Source of the DNA: Bacteroidales bacterium
GTDB lineage: Bacteria; Bacteroidota; Bacteroidia; Bacteroidales; P3
Assembly (NCBI GenBank): GCA_017483575.1
Contig: JAFUWF010000023.1
Span: 91,503 to 155,502, forward strand
Direction of reading: 5' to 3'
Length of the DNA stretch: 64,000 nt
The translations under genes and the position numbers were made by a program. The notes under the pieces are model-generated. The model searched no databases and was not told where the DNA came from. It saw nothing but the letters and a program-made list of their open reading frames with translations. The first letter of the stretch is position 1; each line of letters begins with the position of its first letter. Below, one piece after another: positions 43,566-52,723 of the stretch.

Positions 43566-44918
43566 TTAGATGATACCCTGAGCAACCATAGCTTTGGCAA
43601 CACGCATGAAGCCGGCGATGTTGGCGCCCTTCACGTAGTTGATGTGGCCATCAGCCTCGCGACCGTGCTCGACGCACATGTCGTAGATGTTGTTCATGAT
43701 GGTGTGGAGGTTCTTGTCGACCTCTTCAGCAGTCCAGTTGCGGTGCTCAGCGTTCTGGCAGATCTCAAGGCCAGAGGTGGCAACACCACCGGCGTTTACA
43801 GCCTTACCGGGGCCGAAGGGAACCTTGGCGGCCTGGATGGCGGCGATAGCGGCGGGCTGGCAACCCATGTTGGAGACCTCTGCAACATACTTCACGCCAT
43901 TGGCGAGGAGCATCTTGGCATCTTCCTCGGCGAGCTCGTTCTGGAAGGCGCAGGGCATAGCGATGTCGCACTTCACGGTCCAAGCCTTCTTGCCGGCGGT
44001 GAACTTGGCCTGGCCGGGGAACTTGTCGGCCATATCCTGGACTTTGTTACGGTTGCTGGCGCGCATATCGAGCATGTAGTCGATCATCTCCTTGGTGATA
44101 CCGTTCTCGATCTCGCAGACACCGTCGGGGCCGCTGATGGCGACGACCTTGGCACCCAGCTCGGTGGCCTTGATGGCAGCACCCCAAGCAACGTTACCGA
44201 AGCCGGAGAGGGCGATACGCTTGCCTTCCATCTTGTCACCTTTTTCCTTCACCATGCGCTCGACATAGTAGACGGCACCGAAACCAGTGGCCTCGGGACG
44301 GATGAGGGAACCACCCCAGCCGTAGCTCTTACCGGTCAGAGCACCAGTGGAGTGCTCGCGGGCGAGTTTCTTGTACATACCGTACATGTAACCGATTTCG
44401 CGGCCACCGACTCCAACGTCACCAGCGGGGCTGTCCTGATCGGGTCCGATGTTGCGCCAGAGCTCATAGACGAAGGCCTGGCAGAAACGCATGATTTCAG
44501 CGTCGCTCTTGCCCATAGGATCGAAGTCGGCACCACCCTTACCACCGCCGAGAGGCAGCATGGTGAGGCTGTTCTTGAAGATCTGCTCGAAACCGAGGAA
44601 CTTCAGCATGGACTCGTTCACCTTCGGGTGGAAGCGGAGACCGCCCTTGTAGGCACCGAGAGCGGCATTGTACTGCACACGGTAGCCGAGGTTCACCTGG
44701 GTCTGACCCTTATCGTCAACCCACACCACGCGGAACTTGAAGATACGATCGGGCTCAACGATGCGCTCGACGATCTTGTTAGCCTCGAACTCGGGGTGTT
44801 TGTTGTATTCCTCTTCGATGGTCTCGAGGACCTCGCGGACGGCCTGCAAGTATTCGTTTTCACCAGGATGTTTGGCCTCCAGGTTGGCCATGATTTCATT
44901 TACTTTCATGTTACTCAA
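43566..44918 (-). CDS. gdhA: NADP-type glutamate dehydrogenase
   Basis: 450 residues, hexameric GdhA size. It aminates 2-oxoglutarate with ammonium, the main route of nitrogen assimilation in Bacteroidales. Motifs: GGLRFHP, PLGGGKGGADFDP (catalytic Lys region), PAGDVGVGGREIGYM, Rossmann loop SGFGNVAWGA, and NAGGVATSGLE. Start MSNMKVNEIM; MKVNEIM is possible. Strong promoter TACATTTG at 44955-44962 and own terminator. Codon use suggests high expression. Confidence 0.97.
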   Translation of the reverse strand: MSNMKVNEIMANLEAKHPGENEYLQAVREVLETIEEEYNKHPEFEANKIVERIVEPDRIFKFRVVWVDDKGQTQVNLGYRVQYNAALGAYKGGLRFHPKVNESMLKFLGFEQIFKNSLTMLPLGGGKGGADFDPMGKSDAEIMRFCQAFVYELWRNIGPDQDSPAGDVGVGGREIGYMYGMYKKLAREHSTGALTGKSYGWGGSLIRPEATGFGAVYYVERMVKEKGDKMEGKRIALSGFGNVAWGAAIKATELGAKVVAISGPDGVCEIENGITKEMIDYMLDMRASNRNKVQDMADKFPGQAKFTAGKKAWTVKCDIAMPCAFQNELAEEDAKMLLANGVKYVAEVSNMGCQPAAIAAIQAAKVPFGPGKAVNAGGVATSGLEICQNAEHRNWTAEEVDKNLHTIMNNIYDMCVEHGREADGHINYVKGANIAGFMRVAKAMVAQGII

Positions 44919-44954
44919 TTTATTATGTTAAACATTGATTTTATTTGAATACCG

Positions 44955-44962
44955 CAAATGTA
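44955..44962 (-). promoter_or_regulatory. -7 box for gdhA
   Basis: TACATTTG on the minus strand, 37 bp before the ATG at 44918. Confidence 0.7.
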
Positions 44963-45013
44963 CACTTAATTTTTCAATTGAAAAAATTTTTTTTCAAATT
45001 TTAACAAAATTAA

Positions 45014-45823
45014 TTAATAATAACAAGTGTCGACAAAGTTTTTGATGCGGGGTTTTACATATTCGCGCTCCTCCATGAAGGCCATGTGGCCTACGTTTTC
45101 GAGGAGTAGGATTTCGGAATGGCGGGGAAGCATGGCCTGCGAGATGGCAATCTCGAGGGGGATGCGTTTGTCCCGCTTGCCATAGATGAAGAGCACGGGG
45201 ACTTCCAACTGCTGGAGGATACCTATGCGCGAGGGACGTGCCAGCATGCCTTTCTGGGCCGCGATGATGGACTCGGCACGGGTCTCAAGGCACTGGTCCT
45301 GAAGGTCCTTGATATCCTGCGAGAGAGCCGAACGGTTGGAGTCGTCGAAGAGCGTGGGAACAAAGTTGACGATGTAGGAAGCTCTGTTCTCAAGCACCTG
45401 CTCGCAGACCGCCTTGCGACAGGCCTGATGGTGCTCGCTGTCGGAGAGGGCGTGCGAGTTGACAAGGCCCAGGCCACGAAGCGTATAGGGATACAACTCG
45501 GCGAAAGCCAAAGCGACATAGCCCCCCATGGAATGACCCACCATAACGCATTGGTCGACACCGGCTTCGTCAAGAACCCTCTTCACAATGCGGGCCATGA
45601 AGTCCATCGAATGCACCTCGGCAAAGGTCTCGCTGTGGCCATGCCCGGGGAGGTCGATGGTGATTACACGGAGGTCGTGCATATAGGTGAGCACATAGGA
45701 GCTCCATACATCGAGACTCTGCAGGAATCCGTGGAGCAGAACCAGTACCTTGCCGTTGCTGCGGCCCTCGTCGCGGTAGTGAACGGCGCGGCCGTCGACC
45801 ATGATGATGCGGTGTTGTTCCAT
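45014..45823 (-). CDS. alpha/beta-hydrolase
   Basis: 269 residues. Oxyanion motif LLHGFLQS, nucleophile Ser98 in VGHSMGG, Asp in IYGKRDKRIP and His in VGHMAFME complete the triad. No signal peptide, so cytoplasmic. Related to MenH/BioH/esterase-like hydrolases; substrate unknown. It follows the PorE-like gene by 14 nt as the last gene of the envelope operon. Confidence 0.88.
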   Translation of the reverse strand: MEQHRIIMVDGRAVHYRDEGRSNGKVLVLLHGFLQSLDVWSSYVLTYMHDLRVITIDLPGHGHSETFAEVHSMDFMARIVKRVLDEAGVDQCVMVGHSMGGYVALAFAELYPYTLRGLGLVNSHALSDSEHHQACRKAVCEQVLENRASYIVNFVPTLFDDSNRSALSQDIKDLQDQCLETRAESIIAAQKGMLARPSRIGILQQLEVPVLFIYGKRDKRIPLEIAISQAMLPRHSEILLLENVGHMAFMEEREYVKPRIKNFVDTCYY

Positions 45824-45837
45824 AATGCTGTGGTTTT

Positions 45838-48603
45838 TTATTGTTCTCTGAAACGGACGGCAACGCCCGATTTTCCTTTCTTTTTGACGTTTACATTGCC
45901 ATAGGCCGAAATGATGACGCGGGAGTTGTCGATGCCCTGATCGGCAAGGAAGTCACGGATGAGGCGTCCACGCTCGAGGGAGAGGTTGTAGCAGAGTTTG
46001 TCGTCGGTGCCGGCCACGTCGATGCAGAACTCTACAATGCCGCCGGGGGTATGGCTGAGGAACTGCGCCAACTGCTCGAGCTGGATACGGGCCACCGGCG
46101 TCAGACTGGAGCCAGCAGCATCGAAATCAACGGCATACAGCGGCACAGGCTTGTCGGAGGCCACCATCACGGGGAAGGTATAGCCTTTGAGGCGCTGCTT
46201 GGCTTTCTCGCCGGGATTGATGATGACAGCGGGCACAAAATAGAGTCCGGCATCGCCCATGATGGCATAGGACTTGCCCTTGTGGATATTGACGGTGAGG
46301 GTGTTGCTTTCGCCGGAGCAGTCCACCACCTGCACCACCGACTGCTGCGTCATGTCGGCAACGCGCACGCGGAGCAGATTGGACTCCATTCCGAGGATAT
46401 CGAGGGTGTAAGGCTCGTAGGAGTTGGACGCATCGTGCCATGTGGGGAAGCTGAAGGCGGAGTAGGAACCGAGGCTGGAATTGACGGAGAGGTAGATTCG
46501 TTTCTCGTCAGGACCAAAGCTCAGAGAGGTCTCCGTGTAGCCGGAATTGATTTCCTTGCCGGCATTCTGGGGCGTGGACCACGAGGTCCAATCCTGAAGG
46601 CTGGTGCGGGTGGCCACATACACATCGCTGTAACCCAGACCACCGCGACCGTCGGTGACGAAATAGAGGGTCTTCAGGTTGCGGCTCATGATGGGGCAAC
46701 GCTCGCTGTAGGGAGTGTTGATCTTGGAACCCAGGTTGACCGGCGTACCCCATACATTATTATTATAAGGTATAAAGTAAAGGTCGGTGGCAAGGGCGGT
46801 ATCGCCGTGGAAGTAGGCTCCGGAGGTCTGGACATTGTATCCGTTGGGGCGGTCGGAGGCCAACAGGAGGCCGCTGCCGTCGGGCAACATATAGGCATCG
46901 GTCTCAATATAGTCGGTATTGACGGGATACGGAGGGATATCGGTGATGCGCCAGGAGTCGCCGTCCTTCTCTGCCATCATGATATTGCCCTCGGAACCGA
47001 GGAGCATGCGGGTGCCGCCGGCATAGAATCCGAAGAGGGTAAGCCCGTCGGTATTGATCAACGAAGCGAAGGCCACCTCGCCGGCAGGACGCCACTGGCC
47101 GCCTTCCTTGACGGCATAGCAGATACGGTGGCTGGAACCGGCAGTACGGGTGAAGTAGAGACGTCCGTCGGCCTCATTGAGGCAGGGGTTCATCACATGG
47201 TAGGTGGCCGCAAACTCCTTGGTAATCTTGCGGCCCGTGGCAGCGGCCGAGAGGATGCGCTGCAGCTCCTTGTACTCGTTGCTGCAGAGGTTCTCGAAGC
47301 AGATGTCGAACCGGCGCACACGGTCCAGGGCGGCCTGATAGTTGTGGGTGGTCAGCATCACCTGGATCATGCGCTGCAACGGAACAATGGCAATCTTCTT
47401 GCCCATCAGCTGGCGCACGTAGCCCGCATAGCGGTTGTATTCCACCTCGAGGAAGTCCTCCATGAAGTTGATACGGTCGATAATCTTGGCCGACTCAAGG
47501 TCGTTCTCCACGGCACGCTTGTACGGGAAGTCCGGATTCTCGCGGTCGAAGCGCTTGATGGGCTCTCCGTTGCCCTCGGCGGCATGCCACGAGTAGTAGA
47601 GATTGTAGACATCGTTGTAGGCGGGATCGAGCTTGAAGTGTTCCAGGTAGTAGCGTGCAGCAGCAACATCCTGCTCCTTGGTCAGCAACGAGCGCATCTC
47701 GGCCAGCGCCTTGTCGGCCAACGAGATGTCGGAATAGGTGTTGGCAAAGAGGGCATAGTCCATGGCGGTCTTGCACTTGGCGTAGGTCACCTCCAGGAGG
47801 TTGTCCAGGCGGTCGCGGGCCTGCTGGCTCTCGTCGCTGGTGGGATAGCGGTCCAGGAAGGCCATGTACCCGGCCACATCGTTGCGTTTGCTGGCAACGG
47901 CGTAGGCCAGGCGGCTCTTCTGCTTCTCGGCCGAGCGCTGCACCGACGGACTGAGGGGGTAACGGGCGGCGATGGCATCGGCCTGCTCCTCGGTGGCGAC
48001 ACCTTCGAACATGCCGGGAGCCAATCGGGCCATTTGCTCCTCCATCCTCTCGGCCTCTTCAGTACCGGGATAGACCTCGATGAAATGGTAATACGAATCG
48101 GCGGTACCCTTCTTCCGGCAGTCGTCATACACCTGGTTGATACGGCGCTGACGCAGTAACCTCACCAGCTCCATATCGATACCGAAAGCGTCGAGATAGG
48201 TGTCCAGCTCCACGCCCGACATGTCGGTGCGCACCTCGATGGTGTTGTATGCAGCGTCGATGATGGCCTGTTTGGTCTGGCGGATGGAGGTCAGCGTGAT
48301 GCCATTGCGCACCAACCGGCCCAACTCTCCGGTGTGGTCATCCTCGATGAGCTTGATATGGCAAGCCTCGGCGCGCTGGATGTATTTCATGGCCATCGGC
48401 AGGTTGCGCATGGGGTGGGAGTTGTCGAAGTAGAACTGCGCCAGGTTGAAGAGCGCCTCCACATTGTCGGGCGACTTGGCATAGGCCTTGTTCAGCTTGG
48501 TGAAACGGGACTGATAGTCGCTTATCGAATCCAGCAGCACGCTCTGGCCCATCGTAGCAGTGGCCAGCATGCAGCATCCCAATATTGTCAACAGTCTTTT
48601 CAT
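45838..48603 (-). CDS. PorE-like OmpA protein with TPR and propeller domains
   Basis: 921 residues from ATG 48603. Signal peptide ends near TMGQS; helical TPR-like region (about 35-430), a WD40/PD40-like propeller (about 450-750; YFTRTAGSSHRICYAV, PYSERCPIMSRNLKTLYFVTDGRGG), and a C-terminal OmpA domain that should bind peptidoglycan (VDFDAAGSSLTP to the end; LSLERGRLIRDFLADQGID). This domain order resembles PorE of the type IX secretion system, but no convincing lipobox is seen. In an operon with a GT4 glycosyltransferase, a small secreted protein and a hydrolase. Confidence 0.82.
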   Translation of the reverse strand: MKRLLTILGCCMLATATMGQSVLLDSISDYQSRFTKLNKAYAKSPDNVEALFNLAQFYFDNSHPMRNLPMAMKYIQRAEACHIKLIEDDHTGELGRLVRNGITLTSIRQTKQAIIDAAYNTIEVRTDMSGVELDTYLDAFGIDMELVRLLRQRRINQVYDDCRKKGTADSYYHFIEVYPGTEEAERMEEQMARLAPGMFEGVATEEQADAIAARYPLSPSVQRSAEKQKSRLAYAVASKRNDVAGYMAFLDRYPTSDESQQARDRLDNLLEVTYAKCKTAMDYALFANTYSDISLADKALAEMRSLLTKEQDVAAARYYLEHFKLDPAYNDVYNLYYSWHAAEGNGEPIKRFDRENPDFPYKRAVENDLESAKIIDRINFMEDFLEVEYNRYAGYVRQLMGKKIAIVPLQRMIQVMLTTHNYQAALDRVRRFDICFENLCSNEYKELQRILSAAATGRKITKEFAATYHVMNPCLNEADGRLYFTRTAGSSHRICYAVKEGGQWRPAGEVAFASLINTDGLTLFGFYAGGTRMLLGSEGNIMMAEKDGDSWRITDIPPYPVNTDYIETDAYMLPDGSGLLLASDRPNGYNVQTSGAYFHGDTALATDLYFIPYNNNVWGTPVNLGSKINTPYSERCPIMSRNLKTLYFVTDGRGGLGYSDVYVATRTSLQDWTSWSTPQNAGKEINSGYTETSLSFGPDEKRIYLSVNSSLGSYSAFSFPTWHDASNSYEPYTLDILGMESNLLRVRVADMTQQSVVQVVDCSGESNTLTVNIHKGKSYAIMGDAGLYFVPAVIINPGEKAKQRLKGYTFPVMVASDKPVPLYAVDFDAAGSSLTPVARIQLEQLAQFLSHTPGGIVEFCIDVAGTDDKLCYNLSLERGRLIRDFLADQGIDNSRVIISAYGNVNVKKKGKSGVAVRFREQ

Positions 48604-48608
48604 TATCA

Positions 48609-49139
48609 CTATTTTATTGAGCTCAGAATATCCTTGAATTCAAAATCCATCTCCTCGAAGGTGTCCTTGGTGGTCTCCAGGCGGAACTCCACGGAGGCAC
48701 CACGGTCCTTGAAGTAGATCATGTAGAACTGATAGTCCTTTTGGTCCGCGGGGTTGGTGTAGGCTCCGATGTAGCCTATACCGCCCTTCGACGGAATGCC
48801 ATCGCCCTTGGAATACTCCTTGAGCGACTGGAACGGCTGGGCCTCATAGCGCTCATAAGCCAACTCGTAGAGGTCGCCGTCATAGTCCTTGTTCACATAG
48901 ATGCGCAGGAAAGGCAGCACGGTGTCGCCCTCCATGTCCACCAGCACATGTCCCGTATAGCAATAGAGGTAGATATCGCCCCCCTCGGCCAGCTCGAAGG
49001 TACGCAGGTAGCGCCAGTCCTCGCCGTTGAGGCGGTAGGTGACACTGGTACCGGGAATGGTCAGCTGGGCGGAAGCCACGGCGGCCGCCGCCAACAGGAA
49101 CAGCGTGACAAAGAGTTTTTTCAAATGATTCGTTTTCAT
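48609..49139 (-). CDS. small secreted protein of unknown function
   Basis: 176 residues with a signal peptide (KKLFVTLFLLAAAAVASAQ). Beta-rich mature part (VTYRLNGEDWRYLRTFELAEGGDIYLYCY) with several Tyr/Trp; no family recognised. Start overlaps the glycosyltransferase stop (ATGA) and it ends 5 nt before the PorE-like gene, so the three are translationally linked. Probably periplasmic, perhaps an accessory of the PorE-like protein. Confidence 0.7.
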   Translation of the reverse strand: MKTNHLKKLFVTLFLLAAAAVASAQLTIPGTSVTYRLNGEDWRYLRTFELAEGGDIYLYCYTGHVLVDMEGDTVLPFLRIYVNKDYDGDLYELAYERYEAQPFQSLKEYSKGDGIPSKGGIGYIGAYTNPADQKDYQFYMIYFKDRGASVEFRLETTKDTFEEMDFEFKDILSSIK

Positions 49140-50332
49140 CTATCGGTTATTTGGTTATAAAAGTTCAACAATTGGTCGGCGAGCTTGCCCTCGTTGTAGT
49201 GCTCGGCAATCAGACGCGCGGCGGCCTGCCCCACGCGGTTGCAGAACTCGTCGTCGTCCAGACAACGCTTAATCTGCCGGGCAAACTCCTCGGGAGTATT
49301 GGCAATGAGCAGGTTCTCGCCGTCGGTATAGTCGATGCCCTGGGCACCGACGGTGGTGGTTACCACGGTCTTGCCTACGGACATGGCCTCGATGATTTTC
49401 ACACGGATACCGCTGCCGCTGAGCAACGGCACCACATTGATCTTCTTGCTGCCTATGAAGTACATGGCATCGGGCACCTCGCCCACCACATTCACACCCT
49501 CAATCCGGGCCTTCATCCAGCGCTCGGGCATCTTGCGGCCTGCCAGGTAGAGCTTGGCGCGCGGCACCTCGCGGTGCACCACGGGCCACACCTCCTCCAG
49601 CAACCAGCTGATACTCTCCTGGTTGGGCAGCCAATCCATGGCCCCGATGTGGAACAACGAGTCCGGCTCGGGCTCCACCTGGGGCATCTCCTCGGGCTCC
49701 ACGCCGAAGGGAATGACCGTCACGGGACGGCGGCAACCGTTGCTCTTGAAGCACTCGGCGTCGTTGCGGGTGATGCAGACAATGCCGTCGTAGTCGTTCA
49801 GGTGTTCCAACTCATAGGCCCTCAGGGTCAACGAGAGATGCTTCAGGTACCAGCGCTTGAAGGGATTCGGGCAGCTCTGGGCCACACGTTTCCAGATAAG
49901 GTGCTCCACATTGTGGGCCCGCAAAACCACCTTGGCCTTGGAGTGCTTGCGAACGAGGGGCACATAGGGGGTGAGGAAAATGCTCTCCACATGCACCACA
50001 TCGAACTCCTCGGTCTCCAGAATCTGGCGCAGCTTGGCGGCAAAGTCCTGATCGATATAGCGTTTCACATGGTACGATTCGCCGCACAACATGGCCCCCA
50101 ACGCCGGCAGAGGCTTCACGGAGAGGTCCACGTACACGGCCTCCATGCCGGTCCGTTGCAGGTATTCGGCACCGATGCGCTCCTCGCGCACGGGGTGCTT
50201 GTCGGTCTTCACCGTCAGCACCTTCACCTCGCAGCCCCTCGACAGCAATCCCTGTGTGATGCTGTTCATGGCCATAGTGCCGCCGTCGACGGGCGGATAG
50301 GGGGGCTTGTTGCAGAGCTGGAGTACCTTCAT
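49136..50332 (-). CDS. GT4-family glycosyltransferase
   Basis: 398 residues. GT-B fold: N-terminal domain MKVLQLCNKPPYPPVDGGT, C-terminal nucleotide-sugar site with HIGAMDWLPNQESI, NVVPLLSGSGIRVKIIEAMSVGKTVVTT (the E-x7-E region) and GAQGI. Likely adds a sugar to an exported glycan or glycoprotein. First gene of the envelope operon; no clear -7 box ahead. Confidence 0.9.
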   Translation of the reverse strand: MKVLQLCNKPPYPPVDGGTMAMNSITQGLLSRGCEVKVLTVKTDKHPVREERIGAEYLQRTGMEAVYVDLSVKPLPALGAMLCGESYHVKRYIDQDFAAKLRQILETEEFDVVHVESIFLTPYVPLVRKHSKAKVVLRAHNVEHLIWKRVAQSCPNPFKRWYLKHLSLTLRAYELEHLNDYDGIVCITRNDAECFKSNGCRRPVTVIPFGVEPEEMPQVEPEPDSLFHIGAMDWLPNQESISWLLEEVWPVVHREVPRAKLYLAGRKMPERWMKARIEGVNVVGEVPDAMYFIGSKKINVVPLLSGSGIRVKIIEAMSVGKTVVTTTVGAQGIDYTDGENLLIANTPEEFARQIKRCLDDDEFCNRVGQAAARLIAEHYNEGKLADQLLNFYNQITDR

Positions 50333-50378
50333 GATAGCCTTAATGCAGTTTCTTTGTTTTTATTGTGTCCTGTCTTTA

Positions 50379-50456
50379 CGACTTTATGACTTCTCGACTT
50401 TGCGACTTCACGCCTTCACGACTTTACGACTTCACGACTTCACGACTCCACGACTA
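50379..50456. repeat. 8-bp CGACTTCA array (about 9.5 units)
   Basis: CGACTTTA, TGACTTCT, CGACTTTG, CGACTTCA, CGCCTTCA, CGACTTTA, CGACTTCA, CGACTTCA, CGACTCCA, CGACTA.. with exact 8-bp spacing. The last unit contains the stop codon of the YitT gene (50454). Confidence 0.85.
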
Positions 50457-51488
50457 CTCTTTCGGCAACGCCTTGAAGCCCTTGCCCAGAATCTCCGAGC
50501 TATTCATCACATTGACAAAGGCATCGGGGTCCAGTTCGTACAGGTGCGAACGCAGCTTCACCATGTCGGCACGCTCCAACGTGACGTAGACCATCTTGCG
50601 CTCCACGCCGTTGAACAGTCCCGTACCGGAGAAACAGGTACCACCGCGGTGCAGATCGTTGATGATATAGTTGCGCACCGTCTCCACCTTGTCGGTGACA
50701 ATGAACATCGTCTTGTGGGTCTTCAGGCCGTCCACGATGAGGTCGATCATGAAGCTCTCAATGGCAATGACCACGATGGAATAGATGGGCAGACGCACTT
50801 CCTTGAAGGCAATGAAGGTGGAGAGGGTGATGCAGCCGTCGACAATCATCACCAGCGTACCGAGGGAAATCTTGGTGTACTTGTGGATAATCATCGAAAC
50901 GATGTCCGAACCGCCGCTCGTGGCACCGCTACGGAAAATCAAACCAATGGCGGCACCGTAGATAAGACCCGTCACAAGCGTATTGATCACATAGTCAGGT
51001 TTGAACCACAGACCCGTACCGCCGTCCTCGTTGCTGTGGGGCACCAGGTTGTAGTCCGTCAGGTCGGCAGGCTGCGTCGTCACAAAGTCGCCGATATGCA
51101 CCACGGGGTTATAGCCCCACGTATGCTCCAGAATCCAGGCAAAGACGAAGATGAGTATGGTCGAAACCACCGTCTTCACGCCGAATTTCGGTCCCAGGAT
51201 GATGGTTCCGATAATCAACAACGGGATATCCATGCAGATAGCCGTGATACTGATCTGCCATCCGAACACCGTACTCAGCACATTGGACAGACCCCACGTG
51301 CCGCCGGGAGCCAGCAGGTAGGGGTTGGAGAACATCACATCGCCCACGGCGAACAGGGCACTGCCCACAATCACCAGCAGATAGGCATACGCCTCGCGCC
51401 AAAAACTATTGGCAGACATGTCCTCCGACTGCCATATCTTGTTCAAGACACCATTTTTTTTGCCATCAACAGTCTTCTCTTTCGACAT
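50454..51488 (-). CDS. YitT-family membrane protein (DUF161/DUF2179)
   Basis: 344 residues. Five to six TM segments in the first ~240 (YLLVIVGSALFAVGDVMF, MDIPLLIIGTIILGPKFG, LVTGLIYGAAIGLIFRSGATSGGSDI) and a C-terminal soluble DUF2179 domain (FIVTDKVETVRNYIINDLHRGGTCFSGTG). Possibly a transporter; substrate unknown. Promoter at 51542-51549; the gene ends in the 8-bp array. Confidence 0.88.
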   Translation of the reverse strand: MSKEKTVDGKKNGVLNKIWQSEDMSANSFWREAYAYLLVIVGSALFAVGDVMFSNPYLLAPGGTWGLSNVLSTVFGWQISITAICMDIPLLIIGTIILGPKFGVKTVVSTILIFVFAWILEHTWGYNPVVHIGDFVTTQPADLTDYNLVPHSNEDGGTGLWFKPDYVINTLVTGLIYGAAIGLIFRSGATSGGSDIVSMIIHKYTKISLGTLVMIVDGCITLSTFIAFKEVRLPIYSIVVIAIESFMIDLIVDGLKTHKTMFIVTDKVETVRNYIINDLHRGGTCFSGTGLFNGVERKMVYVTLERADMVKLRSHLYELDPDAFVNVMNSSEILGKGFKALPKE

Positions 51489-51541
51489 AATTATTTTATT
51501 ATTAGTTCATAATACAGTAACTTCACACCAAGGTGAATTTG

Positions 51542-51549
51542 CAAAGATA
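51542..51549 (-). promoter_or_regulatory. -7 box for the YitT gene
   Basis: TATCTTTG on the minus strand, about 54 bp before the ATG at 51488. Confidence 0.65.
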
Positions 51550-51584
51550 CAAAAAAGGACTGGAACAACCAAATTTTATTTTCA

Positions 51585-51780
51585 CCCCCTCTCCCCTACC
51601 CCCAACCTCCCCCAAAACTGCCACCAAACAGGTGTCTTATTCGACCGTTCTTATATAGTATACATATAGTATTCATATACTTCTCATATAGTTCTTATAT
51701 ACAGTATATGAATACTATATGAGAAGTATATGAATACTATATGTATACTATATGTGAAGGGGCGAATCTGACAGGGGGTA
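51585..51780. repeat. 11-bp phased composite with AT-rich palindromic array, copy 2
   Basis: A C-rich stretch with loose 11-bp phasing (about 51585-51640) is followed by the left end GTCTTATTCGACCG, an AT core of 11-mers (51650-51755; ATATAGTATTC, ATATACTTCTC, ATATAGTTCTT, then their complements) and the right end GGGGCGAATCTGACAGGGGG. Fills the gap between YitT and tRNA-Gly; nothing coding is seen there. Confidence 0.75.
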
Positions 51781-51813
51781 AACCCCTGTTTGTCAGCATG
51801 TGGAAGGGAATAA

Positions 51814-51845
51814 AAAAAAGAGAGTGCAACCCTAGGATTGCACTC
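51814..51845 (-). terminator. terminator of tRNA-Gly(CCC)
   Basis: GAGTGCAA (51822-51829) paired with TTGCACTC (51838-51845); on the minus strand the hairpin is followed by TCTTTTTTTT. Confidence 0.9.
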
Positions 51846-51856
51846 CGTTGATGCTG

Positions 51857-51929
51857 AGCGACAAACGGGGCTCGAACCCGCGACCTGCGGCTTGGGAAGC
51901 CGCCGCTCTACCAACTGAGCTATTGTCGC
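51857..51929 (-). tRNA. tRNA-Gly(CCC)
   Basis: 73-nt cloverleaf on the minus strand: acceptor GCGACAA/TTGTCGC, D-stem GCTC/GAGC, anticodon stem GCGGC/GCCGC around loop TTCCCAA, T-loop TTCGAGC. Anticodon CCC reads GGG. Confidence 0.96.
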
Positions 51930-52004
51930 ACTCTTTCCGTCATGAAAGACCCTATTAAAACGAGGGTGTTTTGTTTTTATTGTGTATTTTTTAAAATTTT
52001 TTTT

Positions 52005-52703
52005 TCATTCCCTGCGGCCGAGGATGGCGAGGAGGCGGATGAAGAGGTTGATGATGTCGAGGTAGATGTCGAGGGCGGAGTCGACAGCGTTGTCGAGGGT
52101 CTTGGGGTAGGCCTGCGACTTGGCGACGTCGTAGCCGATGTAGCCGGAGAAGAGGATGACGAAGAGCCAGTCGAAGAGCTCGCCGCGGTAGCCCAGGAGC
52201 CACGTGGCAACCACTTCGGCCAAGAGGCCGACAATCAGTGTGATGGCGAGTGTGCGCCCCAGTCCGAGGAAGAACTGCGGGCGGATGAGGGACAGGAGCA
52301 TCATGGTGGCCGTAACCATGCCGGTGAGGGCCATGGCCTTGGTGACGATGCCGACGGAGAATCCGGGCACGATGAGCGTCAGCATGACGCCTATGGGCAG
52401 CACCACGAGGTTGTAGCCGATGAAGCTGACAAAGGGGTTGGTGGACCCAGCGGAAAGGAAAACTCCTATCAGCGTAGGCACGATGTAGCCCAGGAGCAGC
52501 ACCCAGGGGCTGACGCCGACGAGCATGCGCATCAGCGGCTCGGCGAAGTAGTAGACCATCACGGCGTTGAGCAGCAGGCCGTAGGCCAGGAGGCCTGTGA
52601 GGGCCAGGTTGTAGCTGCGCGACGAGAGGCGGTCGGCCTCGCCACTCTGCAAACGTGACAGTTTACGGTTGTTGAAGGTGTCGGTAAAGGTTGCTTCAGC
52701 CAT
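52005..52703 (-). CDS. Bax inhibitor-1/YccA-family membrane protein
   Basis: 232 residues with seven predicted TM segments (LTGLLAYGLLLNAVMVYYF through WLFVILFSGYIGYDV). The C-terminal helix with YDVAKSQAYP and DNAVDSALDIYLDIINLFIRLL is characteristic of the BI-1 family, which in bacteria may act as a pH-sensitive calcium leak or as an FtsH modulator. It lies 20 nt after purM, possibly co-transcribed. Confidence 0.9.
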   Translation of the reverse strand: MAEATFTDTFNNRKLSRLQSGEADRLSSRSYNLALTGLLAYGLLLNAVMVYYFAEPLMRMLVGVSPWVLLLGYIVPTLIGVFLSAGSTNPFVSFIGYNLVVLPIGVMLTLIVPGFSVGIVTKAMALTGMVTATMMLLSLIRPQFFLGLGRTLAITLIVGLLAEVVATWLLGYRGELFDWLFVILFSGYIGYDVAKSQAYPKTLDNAVDSALDIYLDIINLFIRLLAILGRRE

Positions 52704-52723
52704 AGGGATAGAAAAATGAGAAA

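Noticed and set aside
43493-43603. Upstream extension of the methyltransferase gene
   Set aside because: It would be translated from the gdhA terminator hairpin and the 3' end of gdhA; the first start after the terminator is GTG 43492.
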